A stretch of DNA of 57,148 nucleotides from JAYRWN01 sp041917975 (GTDB lineage Bacteria > Bacteroidota > Bacteroidia > Chitinophagales > Saprospiraceae): contig JAYRWN010000102.1 in NCBI GenBank assembly GCA_041917975.1, positions 1 to 57,148 on the forward strand. The letters are read 5' to 3'. The notes under the pieces were generated by a model. That model was given only the letters and a program-made list of their open reading frames with translations. It made no database searches and had not been told where the DNA came from. A program made the position numbers and the translations under genes. Shown here one piece after another: positions 8,018 through 17,097 of this stretch. Within the stretch, counting starts at the first letter, position 1. The number at the start of each line of letters is the position of its first letter.

Positions 8018-8737
8018 TTACTCACGGGCAGCCGCCTCATCGACCATCACCCAGGCGTACAGTAAGGTTTGCACGATACTGGCCGGGATAGCTGTTAATG
8101 GCGGTGCTGCAAGGGTTTTACGCATGATGTCCAGTTTTTTAGCACCATTGGCCATCAGGATGGGCAGACGGGCTTCTGCAAAATGCTGTAAGCCGATGGT
8201 TAAACCCAAGTCCAGTTCGGTAGCACTGTCGAAGTATTTTTGGCCAACGATGCGCGTCGTTTCAGACAGGCGGGCCACATGAGCTTTGGCGTTGAACGGT
8301 GTGCCCGGTTCATTCATAGCGATGTGGCCATTCATGCCAATACCGGCTAATAAGATGTCCAGGCCACCATGTGCATCTAAAAAATTATTTACTTTATTGA
8401 CCTCTGACAGCAGATCTTGCGCTAAACTGTCAAAAAAGATGATCCTTGCGGACGGGATATTCAGTGGTCCGAAAATTTTTTCATCCAACTGATAACGGCA
8501 CGAACCCGGATTGGTGGAAGGAATGCCCACCCATTCGTCCATACCTATAAAGGTAACGTGATTAACGTCAATCTTACCGGCCAGGGCATCTTCTCTAAAA
8601 TTATCCATCACCCCCAGGGGTGTATGTCCGGAAGCCAGGCAAATGATGGCATCAGGCTTTTGGCGGATATACGCATTGATCAGGTCCGAAACAGCACGAC
8701 ATAAAGCCGGGTAGTCCGGATAAATACGGTATATCAT
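8018..8737 (-). CDS. Glucosamine/galactosamine-6-phosphate isomerase (NagB/AgaI family)
   Basis: A 239-residue member of the glucosamine-6-phosphate deaminase / 6-phosphogluconolactonase fold. Visible motifs are LASGHTPLG (phosphate loop, about residues 34-42), GMDEWVG (catalytic Asp) and GIGMNGHIAMNEPG (active-site His/Glu), with FGPLNIP between them. Such enzymes convert amino-sugar-6-phosphate plus water into the keto-sugar phosphate and ammonia in the cytosol. It is slightly shorter than E. coli NagB (266) and nearer in size to AgaI-type enzymes. No other amino-sugar gene is nearby. It is convergent with the anti-sigma gene (21-base gap) and probably transcribed alone. Confidence 0.87.
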   Translation of the reverse strand: MIYRIYPDYPALCRAVSDLINAYIRQKPDAIICLASGHTPLGVMDNFREDALAGKIDVNHVTFIGMDEWVGIPSTNPGSCRYQLDEKIFGPLNIPSARIIFFDSLAQDLLSEVNKVNNFLDAHGGLDILLAGIGMNGHIAMNEPGTPFNAKAHVARLSETTRIVGQKYFDSATELDLGLTIGLQHFAEARLPILMANGAKKLDIMRKTLAAPPLTAIPASIVQTLLYAWVMVDEAAARE

Positions 8738-8849
8738 TGTAGTTATTTGGTTTAAAGATAATGAAACAGAGGCTAAAGCATAAAAAACAAAAAATGAGTC
8801 TAAGTCTTATATCGCTCTGAGGGTCTTTTCCTGTTTTTAATTAGCAAGG

Positions 8850-8890
8850 CCTGAGCTGAATGGGTGAGAGTTGGAGTGTGTCTGCGTGAG
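8850..8890 (+). repeat. GTGTGAG-rich intergenic repeat, copy 1
   Basis: The stretch CTGAATGGGTGAGAGTTGGAGTGTG resembles the reverse complement of 34774-34840 (19 bases with two differences over GTGAGAG.TGGAGTGTG), and more weakly 20917-20978 and 21415-21440. It lies in the gap between the NagB-like gene and the SprB-like gene. Confidence 0.45.
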
Positions 8891-9016
8891 TGCGATCCCA
8901 TTTGAATTTCCTGCCCAATAGAATTTTATTATAAGTAGACACGATATTTGTTTTGCCAAAAATGGTCAATATTTTATGGATCTCGGATTTATAGTGATCA
9001 ATTTAACCTTTCAACC

Positions 9017-11344
9017 TTATCGCCACAAGGTGACATCACCAGTGAACTGCTCCACCTCATCATCGATGAAGCGAATGCGGGCAACCCAAGTGTACACCCC
9101 AACTTCCGCCGGTTGCTGCCTGATATTACCGTCCCACCCGGTGTGTGCGGCCGGTGCTTTGGCTTGTTCCGTATAAACTAAATTGCCCCAGCGATCAAAT
9201 ACCTGCAGGGATTCAATGCTCACCACACCTGGTCCACTGTGGATGCGGAATAGCGGATTGGCCTCACCTCCCGGATGAAAGGCATTTGGCATATAGACAT
9301 ACCGTTTTTTGATGACCTGGATGAAGACCGAATCCACAGTTTTGCAACCATCCACCGAAATGGCCTGGACGGTATAATATGTGGAGCGCAATGGCATGAC
9401 TGTCGGGAAAGGGCAGTCGGTGCAATCCAGGAATTCCACAGGCCTCCATTGATACGTTAATCCATTGAACGGCGTGTAGCGGGGTTCAATAGTAACACTG
9501 AGGCCTAAATCCAGCATCAACTGGCCGGCAAAACTAATCTCAGGTATAACAACGGATGGAATGGAGTCGGTCACTAAACTGAGGCAACCATTGATATCCC
9601 GCACATAAACCTGGTAAAGGCCGGCCATCAACGTGGAAAATTTTACATCTTTTTGCCATACCTGACCATCCAGGGAGTATTCATAATCCGGAACTCCTCC
9701 GGTGGTGCTGTTGACAACCAGGGTTCCCGATTGCACGTCTGAGCAATCCGGTGCTATAGCGGTGATCATAAGATTTAAAGGATCGGGTTCCGTCAAAGGT
9801 TGGCTAAAGGAAACTGTGCACCCCAGGGCATCACTGATGGTCACAGAGTAATTCCCTGCGGCTAATCCGGTCAACGCTGCCTCACGGGTGCCATTGGACC
9901 ACAAGTAGCTGTAGGGCCAGCTACCTCCCCACACCGTGCTTGACAGACTACCGCTACGATTTTGATGACACGATAAACCAAACCCATGATATGCACTGGC
10001 CACAACAGCAGCCATCAATACTTCCGGTTCTTCCAACGAGATGATAAGAATCTCCCGATTCCCAAAGCGGTCAAAAATTTCGACAAAATAGGATCCTGCT
10101 TTCAGACCGATCAATACTATTTCTTCGTTCAGCGTGCGGATATCCCCCACTCGTATCATGGTGTCAATACCGTCGCTGAGGCGATAAGTGAAGGCTGGTG
10201 TTCCCACCTTGACCATGAAGGTGATGGTCCCGTCGCTGCCGCCGTGACAACGCACCGTTGAAGACCGGCCTTCCGCCTGTATATCGCACTCCACCACCAG
10301 CAGGTCAACGATCACCACACTGTCGCAACCGGCTGCTGTGGAAAGATGCACCGTATGAAGCCCTGATGTCGTTAGGTTTTGATTACCAATCCGCAAAGTG
10401 TCACTGGAGCAAATGTTGATATTCAACCGTTGCTCTTGAGGTCGTTCGATGATTAAATTAATCCGGACAATACTGTCGCATCCATTGGAGAGTGGAATGT
10501 GCACTTCATGAAAACCTGTGGCACACAATAAATCCCCCGCGATCGCATAACATTCACCCGGGCATAAGGTGACGTTTAAATCTGTCGGAGGGATGGTTTT
10601 TACCACCACAGTAAAACAGGTTTCCGGTGCGGTGTCACACACATTCGCTGCTTGCACACACAATGCATAGATACCAGGTCGTGAAAAAACGTAATCTAAG
10701 ATGGAATCATTACCACCGACCGGAAGTCCGTTGACCTTCCATCCAAACTCTGTAGCCCCACTGGGCACAATTACATCAAACCTGGCTGGGACATTTGGGC
10801 AGGTTACCCGCGGACCCTCCACCAGACCGGAAGAGGCCAAAGGAGGAACTTTGGTGGTACCTTTGGTCACTTTTAATGACCAATCACAATTATCTCCATT
10901 ATTGCCATCCATGGCGATATAATAATATTGCCCAATAGTTAAAGGACGGTTATTGGTAAACGTCATGGTCGAGCCGGGCCTTACTTCCCCATCACAGTTA
11001 AAAACCTGCACAAAAGTGCTGCAATCCCGGCTTTCGTAAATGGTCATTTCCAAACCATCACCCTGAACACAATTGCTGACGGTCAGTTGGATTTGTAAGT
11101 CGGTGCTCCCGGCAATAAAGGCGATCCATTGTGAGTTGTGTACCGTTGTCGTGCAAAAACCCCGGGGCAAACTACCCGATACCTTGCTGTCATGACGCCC
11201 TTTAAAGCCATCAATATCACAGATAATACAAGCATCTTGACAAAAAGTAGTCATCTTAGGATTTGCACCACAGGGTTTGGGTTGGGCGAGCAGAACAAGA
11301 GAGCAAAAGCCCGTAAAAAAACCAATCAACCACCAACGAATCAT
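9017..11344 (-). CDS. SprB-repeat / gliding-motility C-terminal (CHU_C) surface protein
   Basis: A 775-residue exported protein. It has a signal peptide (residues 1-21, cleaved near LLAQP), an Ig/PKD-like region, then three SprB-like repeats centred near residues 365, 460 and 530 (GGSDGTITF, RSGSLSSTVWGGSWPYSYLWSNG, QSGTLVVNSTTGGVPDYEYSLDG). It ends in a C-terminal CHU_C domain (about 685-775) with LQVFDRWGNLVY, TGWDGN and GVYTWVARIRF. This C-terminal domain is the type B secretion signal of the type IX secretion system, so the protein is probably displayed on or released from the cell surface. It looks like an adhesin-type protein. It stands alone between two non-coding stretches. Confidence 0.88.
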   Translation of the reverse strand: MIRWWLIGFFTGFCSLVLLAQPKPCGANPKMTTFCQDACIICDIDGFKGRHDSKVSGSLPRGFCTTTVHNSQWIAFIAGSTDLQIQLTVSNCVQGDGLEMTIYESRDCSTFVQVFNCDGEVRPGSTMTFTNNRPLTIGQYYYIAMDGNNGDNCDWSLKVTKGTTKVPPLASSGLVEGPRVTCPNVPARFDVIVPSGATEFGWKVNGLPVGGNDSILDYVFSRPGIYALCVQAANVCDTAPETCFTVVVKTIPPTDLNVTLCPGECYAIAGDLLCATGFHEVHIPLSNGCDSIVRINLIIERPQEQRLNINICSSDTLRIGNQNLTTSGLHTVHLSTAAGCDSVVIVDLLVVECDIQAEGRSSTVRCHGGSDGTITFMVKVGTPAFTYRLSDGIDTMIRVGDIRTLNEEIVLIGLKAGSYFVEIFDRFGNREILIISLEEPEVLMAAVVASAYHGFGLSCHQNRSGSLSSTVWGGSWPYSYLWSNGTREAALTGLAAGNYSVTISDALGCTVSFSQPLTEPDPLNLMITAIAPDCSDVQSGTLVVNSTTGGVPDYEYSLDGQVWQKDVKFSTLMAGLYQVYVRDINGCLSLVTDSIPSVVIPEISFAGQLMLDLGLSVTIEPRYTPFNGLTYQWRPVEFLDCTDCPFPTVMPLRSTYYTVQAISVDGCKTVDSVFIQVIKKRYVYMPNAFHPGGEANPLFRIHSGPGVVSIESLQVFDRWGNLVYTEQAKAPAAHTGWDGNIRQQPAEVGVYTWVARIRFIDDEVEQFTGDVTLWR

Positions 11345-11525
11345 TCTGTGAAAGTATCTATTCGGTTAAGCATTTTCAAACCATTTTGTACTCGTCACCT
11401 ATCCGCAAATGTTCGTCTAATAGAATTACCATTTTTCATCCACAGAAGTCCATACTTTAGCTGATCCGCAAACCAAATGTAAATAAATGCTTGCAAGTAC
11501 AAAAAACCATCTTGATCAGGCCCAA

Positions 11526-12132
11526 ATGTCCCGTCCACAAATAACGACCATGATTATTTGTTTTGTATTGAACATGTTGGATGGGATGGATGTATTGATC
11601 ATCTCCTATACCGCCCAGCGATTGCCAAAGCCTGATCTATGGGCCCGAAAGCGTTAGGCATTGTGTTCAGTGCAGGTTTGTTAGGCATGACCTTGGGCAC
11701 TTTATTTTTAGCGCCCTTCGCAGACCGGATAGGACGAAAGCGCATGATCCTGGTGAGTGCTTTGCTCATGGGAATATTTATTTTTTTTACCGTCTGGGCG
11801 ACATCGATTACCCACCTCATGGTATTGCGCTTTTTAAGTGGCATTGGCATCGGGTGTATGTTGGCCACCACTGCCACTTTAGCTGCAGAATATACGCCTC
11901 ATCGTTACCGGGATTTTTGGGTTAGTTTGTTATATCAGGTTATCCGGTAGGTGTTGTTTTGACCGGACTTTTAGCCGCTAAAATTATTCCGCTGGAAGGT
12001 TGTCCACAAATGTTTATCTACACCGGGATAAGGTCAGTATTGTCATTACCTCTATCCTGGGAATCGATAGATTTTTATTTACGTGTTCAGCCACCACATT
12101 ACATAACTAGTCAACTTGATTGGCGTCAATGA
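11526..12132 (+). pseudogene. Broken MFS transporter (aromatic-acid:H+ symporter-like)
   Basis: Three pieces of one MFS protein lie in three frames. 11526 onwards gives an N-terminal start with LNMLDGMDVLIISYTA. 11639-11950 gives GIVFSAGLLGMTLGTLFLAPFADRIGRKRM and ...RFLSGIGIGCMLATTATLAAEY. 11938-12132 gives GYPVGVVLTGLLAAKIIPLEG and ...LRVQPPHYITSQLDW. The joins need one missing base near 11612-11616 and one near 11938, and TGA at 11633 stands where a Trp codon is expected. Motifs DGMD and ADRIGRKR fit the AAHS/sugar-porter families. Only about 200 of some 430 residues remain, so the C-terminal half is lost. It is not functional. Nothing recognisable is seen from 12133 to 12302. Confidence 0.8.
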
Positions 12133-12302
12133 AAATTATTATATTTCCGAAGAAAAATAAATTAGTTATTCAATTGATTCATTTTTATGCACTGGGGTCG
12201 ATGGAACTGCAAAGTTATTTGGTTTTATTAGGTAATAATTCCGTCAGGCCAATTAAAATTGTTCAACCCGTTACTGAAAAATTCTGGCGTTAAATGAAGC
12301 CA

Positions 12303-13781
12303 TTATTTTTTTAATACATCGGGAAATTGGTCGGGGATGAGGGACCATAGCACCGGCAACAAAAAATAAACTATGGCTGTGAGAATGATAATCGAGGTTA
12401 AATTCATCCACACGCCGGTTTTAACCATGTCCTTGATGCGTAAATAACCAGAGCCAAACACCACGGCATTCGGGGGCGTAGCCACCGGCAACATAAATGC
12501 GCAAGAAGCCGCCAAAGTAGCTGACACCAGTAGTAAATAAGGATGAACATCAATAGTTTGGGCCATTGGTGCCAGAATGGGTAAGATCATGGCGGTAGTG
12601 GCCAGGTTAGAGGTCACTTCGGTCAGAAAATTGATGGCAGTCACGATCAGCAGGACGACGACTAAAATCGGCAACCCCTCTAATAATACCATTTTACTTC
12701 CCAACCACGCTGCGAGGCCGGAAGTTTTAAATGCTTCGGCCAAAGCCATGCCACCACCGAACAGCAAAATGATGCCCCAGGGCAACTTTACCGCCTGCTC
12801 CCAGTGGATAATTTTTTCTCCTGGTTTTGCAGATGGTATAAGAAATAATACAAAACCACCTACTATAGCGATGATGGTATCATCTAAAGCCGGAATAAAC
12901 GGGGTCAAAAAGGAACGAAAAATCCACAGCAAAGCGGTACAAATAAAAACGGCGAGGACGATTTTTTCTTCATAACTGATCGAACCCAAGCTCCGGAGCA
13001 GACGACCAATTTCCTCACGACCACCGGGAAAAGAATTATGATGGATGGGGAAAGCCACCCGAGTCAAATATACCCAGCATATAAACAATAATAGTATGGT
13101 TACCGGCAACCCTACCATCAACCATTGGAGAAAAGAAATCTCTAAACCGTAGGTTTCTTTAATCACTCCGGCTAGTACTAAATTTGGCGGTGTTCCGATC
13201 AGGGTGGCCATACCTCCGATGGATGCCGAATAGGCTACCGAGATCATCAGCGCTTTACCGAATAATAGATTTTCATTCTCCTGGGAATCCGGATGATCTT
13301 TCAGTTGACTGATAATGGCCATGCCTATGGGCATCATCATCACCGCCGTGGCCGTGTTGGATATCCACATAGAAATAAAAGCGGTGGCAACCATAAACCC
13401 TAAAACAATTTTACTCACATTGGACCCGATGAGCCGGATGATAATCAACGCGATACGCCGGTGTAAACCCCAAGTCTCGATAGCGATGGCAATGATAAAT
13501 CCGCCTAAATATAAAAACACGTATTGATGCCCATAGGCGGCAGTGGTGTCCCCCAGATTTAATGCTCCGGTCAAGGGAAATAGAATAATCGGCAGGAGGC
13601 TGGTCACGTTGATGGATACGGCCTCGGTGATCCACCAGATGGCAATCCACAGGGTAGAAGCCAAAACGGCTGTGCCAGCGGAGGATAAATCAGCCGGATG
13701 AAAAAAAACCAGGATAAGCAGAAAAACCGCCGGCCCGGCCAGCAAGGCCAGCCTACTTCTCCAAGTACTACTTACAGACAT
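12303..13781 (-). CDS. SLC13/DASS-family sodium:dicarboxylate (or sulfate) symporter
   Basis: A 492-residue inner-membrane transporter with about 11-12 hydrophobic segments and the two SNT-type signature motifs of the divalent-anion:sodium symporter family. One is SNTATAVMMMPI in the first half (about residues 140-151) and the other TSNLATTAMILPIL in the second half (about 393-406). ITEAVSINVTSLLPIILFPL near residue 50 is also typical. Family members import C4-dicarboxylates, citrate or sulfate with sodium. The exact anion cannot be read from sequence; sulfate would fit the sulfotransferase at 52 kb, but no link is shown. An inverted repeat that could be an operator lies just upstream of the start. 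Confidence 0.88.
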   Translation of the reverse strand: MSVSSTWRSRLALLAGPAVFLLILVFFHPADLSSAGTAVLASTLWIAIWWITEAVSINVTSLLPIILFPLTGALNLGDTTAAYGHQYVFLYLGGFIIAIAIETWGLHRRIALIIIRLIGSNVSKIVLGFMVATAFISMWISNTATAVMMMPIGMAIISQLKDHPDSQENENLLFGKALMISVAYSASIGGMATLIGTPPNLVLAGVIKETYGLEISFLQWLMVGLPVTILLLFICWVYLTRVAFPIHHNSFPGGREEIGRLLRSLGSISYEEKIVLAVFICTALLWIFRSFLTPFIPALDDTIIAIVGGFVLFLIPSAKPGEKIIHWEQAVKLPWGIILLFGGGMALAEAFKTSGLAAWLGSKMVLLEGLPILVVVLLIVTAINFLTEVTSNLATTAMILPILAPMAQTIDVHPYLLLVSATLAASCAFMLPVATPPNAVVFGSGYLRIKDMVKTGVWMNLTSIIILTAIVYFLLPVLWSLIPDQFPDVLKK

Positions 13782-13796
13782 ATACGAACTCCTTCA

Positions 13797-13820
13797 GAAC
13801 TCTAAATATAAAAAGAGTTC
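13797..13820. promoter_or_regulatory. Inverted repeat upstream of the SLC13 gene (possible operator)
   Basis: GAACTCT at 13797-13803 and AGAGTTC at 13814-13820 form a perfect 7-base inverted repeat with a 10-base spacer. A further GAACTC is at 13786-13791, and GGGTACTCT / CTCTACAGGGTA lie beyond it. The repeat sits about 16 bases upstream of the transporter start codon. It could be a regulator site or simply a hairpin in the leader. Confidence 0.28.
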
Positions 13821-13964
13821 AATAGGGTACTCTATTTTTGCTACGATATCCTACCCGAAAGTTAAGTGACTCTACAGGGTAATAACATCAAGGGGGATAT
13901 AATACATCTAAAAGATTAGGGAAACAATCCTTCCGACGACCGCTTTGTTTTTTGCTCCATATTC

Positions 13965-16322
13965 TTATTTTTTACTGGCTTTTAAGTTTAATTGATCTGT
14001 CTTTAGGTCTCTTTTGAGTTGAGCATTTTCGGCCATTAACTTTTGTACTTGCTGCGTCAACCACAGAATTTGTTTTTGTTGTTCTTGAATAGCATTAATG
14101 GTCATGTAGGTAAATGCGCTGGGGTCTACGGATAAAAATTCTTGTTCGCTACCTTCCCTTAACTTTAATCCATTTTCACTGACCATATAGGGTGCCACGG
14201 AAGCCAGATCCTGAGCGATGATACCTACATATTGTTTGGAGGGGTCATATCCGGATTGTTCATTATATCGGTAGGTTACCGCATGTATCTGCATCACTGC
14301 GTTCAAGCCGTCAGTGTACGGCTGGATATCCTTTTTTAAACGTCGGTCAGAAAATGTATTCCATAATCCGCCACCAGGCTTGTTGGCGTCTCCATTTACA
14401 CTCAACGCCGCGCTGGGAGTTTCGGTCTTAATACCCACTCTGCCGTTAGAGGCAAACGGATTGATGATCACATCATTATTCCTGGCCAGAAGATATAACT
14501 TGGCATTATAACCTTCCACATCCAGCGCAGCTCCATCCGTTCGTATACGGATGAATTTATTGTTAAAAGGATCACTGACCCGCAATGCATTGCCAAAAAC
14601 ATGCAGTTGATCATTTGCCGCTCCGGTACTTTGCTGACCTATGGCTACATAACTGTTACTGCTATACATACGGATCTGGGCATTCTGGTTATTTAAAAAT
14701 AAATTACCACCTTGTGCATTAATGTCTAATCCCGCGCCATCTGTCCGAAAATAAATCGATTTGGAGAAATTGGCGTTGCTTAATCCCAGGTTATCGCCTA
14801 CAACATGAAATTTATAACCAGGCATAAGAGTCCCCACACCTATTTTGCCTTCGATATCATACAGATTCGAGCTGCCCAGAGTATTATTATCCAACCACTT
14901 GGGAATAGCCAAACGTGTCCCGTTGCCATTTAGGGTACCTCCGGCACTGCTTATGGTGTATCCGTTAACGACGTTACCGGTAATCTGAATGCCATTCCCG
15001 GCGCTCAGACTCGGCCCATCCTGGGCCGGTGTCCATAAAGTACCGCTATAACGCCACACATATCCGGCAGAAGCTCCGTTGCCACTAAAATCTTCTCCTT
15101 TAAGGGTCCCGTTCGCGATGTGATTCGTATTAATGCCATTGGTCTTTACTTTCAGTGGTGTGGCAGTAGTACCTTGGCCATCCAGACTTCCATCCGTTTG
15201 CACGACTTGAGTACCCCATTGGTCACCCGACCCGCCAGATGGCAATGTCACCGAACCTCCATTATTGCTTAAACTCAAGGTATTGCCACTGAGGGATAGG
15301 TTCTGGATTTCATTAACAGGATTATTATCATCATCATCAGGTAAATTTATCGAACCACCGTTATTGGAAAGTGAGAGTACTTTTCCACTCAGAGAAAGTG
15401 TTTGTATCTCGTTGGAAGGATTATTGTCGTTATCATCCGGCAGATTCACCGAACCGCCATTATTGGATAATGAAAGCACCTTGCCACTCAATGAGAGCGT
15501 TTGTAATTCATCTGTGGTATTTCCATCTCCACTCACCGGCAAATTTACACTTCCGCCATTCGGGATTAGACTTAAGGTCGAACCATTAAAGGAAAGGGTT
15601 TGTATTTCATTAGAGGGATTATTGTCGTTATCGCCGGGAAGAGTAATACTGCCGCCATTTTTAGACAGAGTGACCGCGTTGCCAATCAGGGATAACGTTT
15701 GCAATTCATTGGTTATATCTTGATCAGCATCACCGGTGTTGGTAATCACGTTGTTGTTACTGATAGCAATTCCAGGACCCGCAGTGTACGGAACTCCTGA
15801 CGTCCCGGTATTATCATTACCCGGCACCCAGGTGCTGCCATTCCATTTCATCACCTGTCCGGTAGAAACTCCCGAAGTATTCACATCCTGAAGGCTGGCA
15901 AAAAATTGGGGCGGCAGACTTTCCACATTTTTAGCTAACAGGGCATAAGGTACGGTAAGGACCGGGGAAGTACCGGATAAGGAATAATTAGCACCCCCGT
16001 TCAGGTCCGTTTCGATTTTAAAAAAGTAGGGGCCATTGATCCAATTGATTTGATTGAGGTTACCGCTGACTAGTGTACCCTCTCCAATCACCAGGCTAAC
16101 CAAGCCGGCGGCATTTGTTACCGGGAAATGACGCTCCACGAAAACTACCTGGCCCGAAATGCTGCCCTGCAGCAGGCTGATTTGAACACCCACCGCCGTG
16201 TTACTGACCGCTTTTAGATTCTGATCACGGATGATGGCCTGGTAGGAGAACTTAGCCGGGGATTGGGCAAATAAAAGGATATTCCAAAAAGACAACAAAA
16301 CTAGAAATAATGACTTTTGCAT
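13965..16322 (-). CDS. Surface protein with S74 'tail fiber' chaperone C-terminus and 33-residue repeats
   Basis: A 785-residue exported protein: signal peptide 1-19, then an N-terminal domain common in Bacteroidota (KFSYQAIIRDQN..., YFFKIETDLNGGANYSLSG). Next come five tandem ~33-residue repeats (about residues 200-365) of the pattern NEIQTLSLSG..LSLSNNGGS.NLP with acidic DDNDNN linkers, and a long beta-rich stem. The C-terminal S74-type intramolecular chaperone has SDRRLKKDIQPY and YVGIIAQDL, followed by a final coiled coil (QQKQILWLTQQVQKLMAENAQL). In phage fibers this chaperone trimerises the fiber and then cleaves itself. In Bacteroidota the same architecture occurs on ordinary surface proteins. 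It is 46 bases after the T9SS-sorted protein and likely co-transcribed. Confidence 0.85.
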   Translation of the reverse strand: MQKSLFLVLLSFWNILLFAQSPAKFSYQAIIRDQNLKAVSNTAVGVQISLLQGSISGQVVFVERHFPVTNAAGLVSLVIGEGTLVSGNLNQINWINGPYFFKIETDLNGGANYSLSGTSPVLTVPYALLAKNVESLPPQFFASLQDVNTSGVSTGQVMKWNGSTWVPGNDNTGTSGVPYTAGPGIAISNNNVITNTGDADQDITNELQTLSLIGNAVTLSKNGGSITLPGDNDNNPSNEIQTLSFNGSTLSLIPNGGSVNLPVSGDGNTTDELQTLSLSGKVLSLSNNGGSVNLPDDNDNNPSNEIQTLSLSGKVLSLSNNGGSINLPDDDDNNPVNEIQNLSLSGNTLSLSNNGGSVTLPSGGSGDQWGTQVVQTDGSLDGQGTTATPLKVKTNGINTNHIANGTLKGEDFSGNGASAGYVWRYSGTLWTPAQDGPSLSAGNGIQITGNVVNGYTISSAGGTLNGNGTRLAIPKWLDNNTLGSSNLYDIEGKIGVGTLMPGYKFHVVGDNLGLSNANFSKSIYFRTDGAGLDINAQGGNLFLNNQNAQIRMYSSNSYVAIGQQSTGAANDQLHVFGNALRVSDPFNNKFIRIRTDGAALDVEGYNAKLYLLARNNDVIINPFASNGRVGIKTETPSAALSVNGDANKPGGGLWNTFSDRRLKKDIQPYTDGLNAVMQIHAVTYRYNEQSGYDPSKQYVGIIAQDLASVAPYMVSENGLKLREGSEQEFLSVDPSAFTYMTINAIQEQQKQILWLTQQVQKLMAENAQLKRDLKTDQLNLKASKK
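15240..15715 (-). repeat. Five tandem ~99-base coding repeats
   Basis: Within the S74 gene, five units of about 99 bases encode NEIQTLSLSG...NNGGS.NLP-D.DNN. The two central units are nearly identical at the protein level (only SVNLPDDN versus SINLPDDD), which points to recent duplication. Unit number could change by recombination. Confidence 0.7.
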
Positions 16323-16368
16323 AACGGTTTCATTTATCAGAAGAAGGAGGAATTATTAATGAGATAAC

Positions 16369-16851
16369 TTAAAGTTTATTCACTTTGTACGTCCTAAAAT
16401 CTCCAGAAGATGCACTAATCCGAAGGAGGTAAATACCTGGTTCCAGACTCGATAATGTCAATTCTTGATTAGAGGTGATTTTTCCTGCCATTAAGAGTTG
16501 TCCCTGCAGGTTATAGAGGGACATCAGGAAACTTTCCTGAGGTCGAGGTTCAAAATAGATGCGCACCGCTTCATAAGCCGGATTAGGAAATACTTTCAGC
16601 AGCAATACGTCTAATCCAAAATTCTGGGTAAAGGTTAGTGTTGTTTCTGCGGGTTGCTGTACACCTGGCCAAACATAAAAAGGAGAGGTGAACATGGTAG
16701 TAAAAAACAGTTGGCCCACACTATAATCCACGCTGCCCTGGTTATTTGTTACTTGCCTGCCTGTAGTTATCCAGGCAGCCTGCCCTTGCAAAGGCAAGTC
16801 TCCAAATCCGGAGATCCAAATAATGAATAAACTAATCAATTGTTTTTCCAT
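16369..16851 (-). CDS. Small T9SS type A sorted exported protein
   Basis: A 160-residue protein with a signal peptide (about 1-25) and a C-terminal type A sorting domain of the type IX secretion system. The domain is recognised by KVFPNPAYEAVRIYF, LYNLQGQLLMAGKI, LSSLEPGIYLLRI and a basic end YKVNKL. Between them lies only a short conserved piece (VDYSVGQLFFTTM...PGVQQP) that in Bacteroidota usually precedes the sorting domain. The whole protein is thus little more than a secretion tag with a small exposed part. It is upstream of, and probably co-transcribed with, the S74 protein. Confidence 0.82.
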   Translation of the reverse strand: MEKQLISLFIIWISGFGDLPLQGQAAWITTGRQVTNNQGSVDYSVGQLFFTTMFTSPFYVWPGVQQPAETTLTFTQNFGLDVLLLKVFPNPAYEAVRIYFEPRPQESFLMSLYNLQGQLLMAGKITSNQELTLSSLEPGIYLLRISASSGDFRTYKVNKL

Positions 16852-17097
16852 GGTGGCCTGAAATATGCTCTAACTTATATGAATTTAACCGGCATCACCT
16901 TATGCAAACAGGCAATAGTCGTAATAGATTAGCCAACGTTTATTGAGGAAAAGTAAAAGGTCAATATGCTTATTTCGACCATTTTTTCCCGTTCCCTGTT
17001 TCAAACCGACCGTTTACAAATAATAATTATCCTATGGAATTAATATTTTAGATTTATGCGACTTAGGCAATTTTATTGCACAAGCATAATTAAATAG

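Noticed and set aside
15240..15715. Regular repeat spacing that could suggest a CRISPR array
   Set aside because: The repeats are in frame, about 99 bases long, encode a conserved protein unit and have no unique spacers.
13965..16322. Prophage tail-fiber gene
   Set aside because: The S74 domain alone suggests phage, but there is a signal peptide, no other phage gene nearby, and the pairing with a T9SS-sorted protein is usual for Bacteroidota surface proteins.
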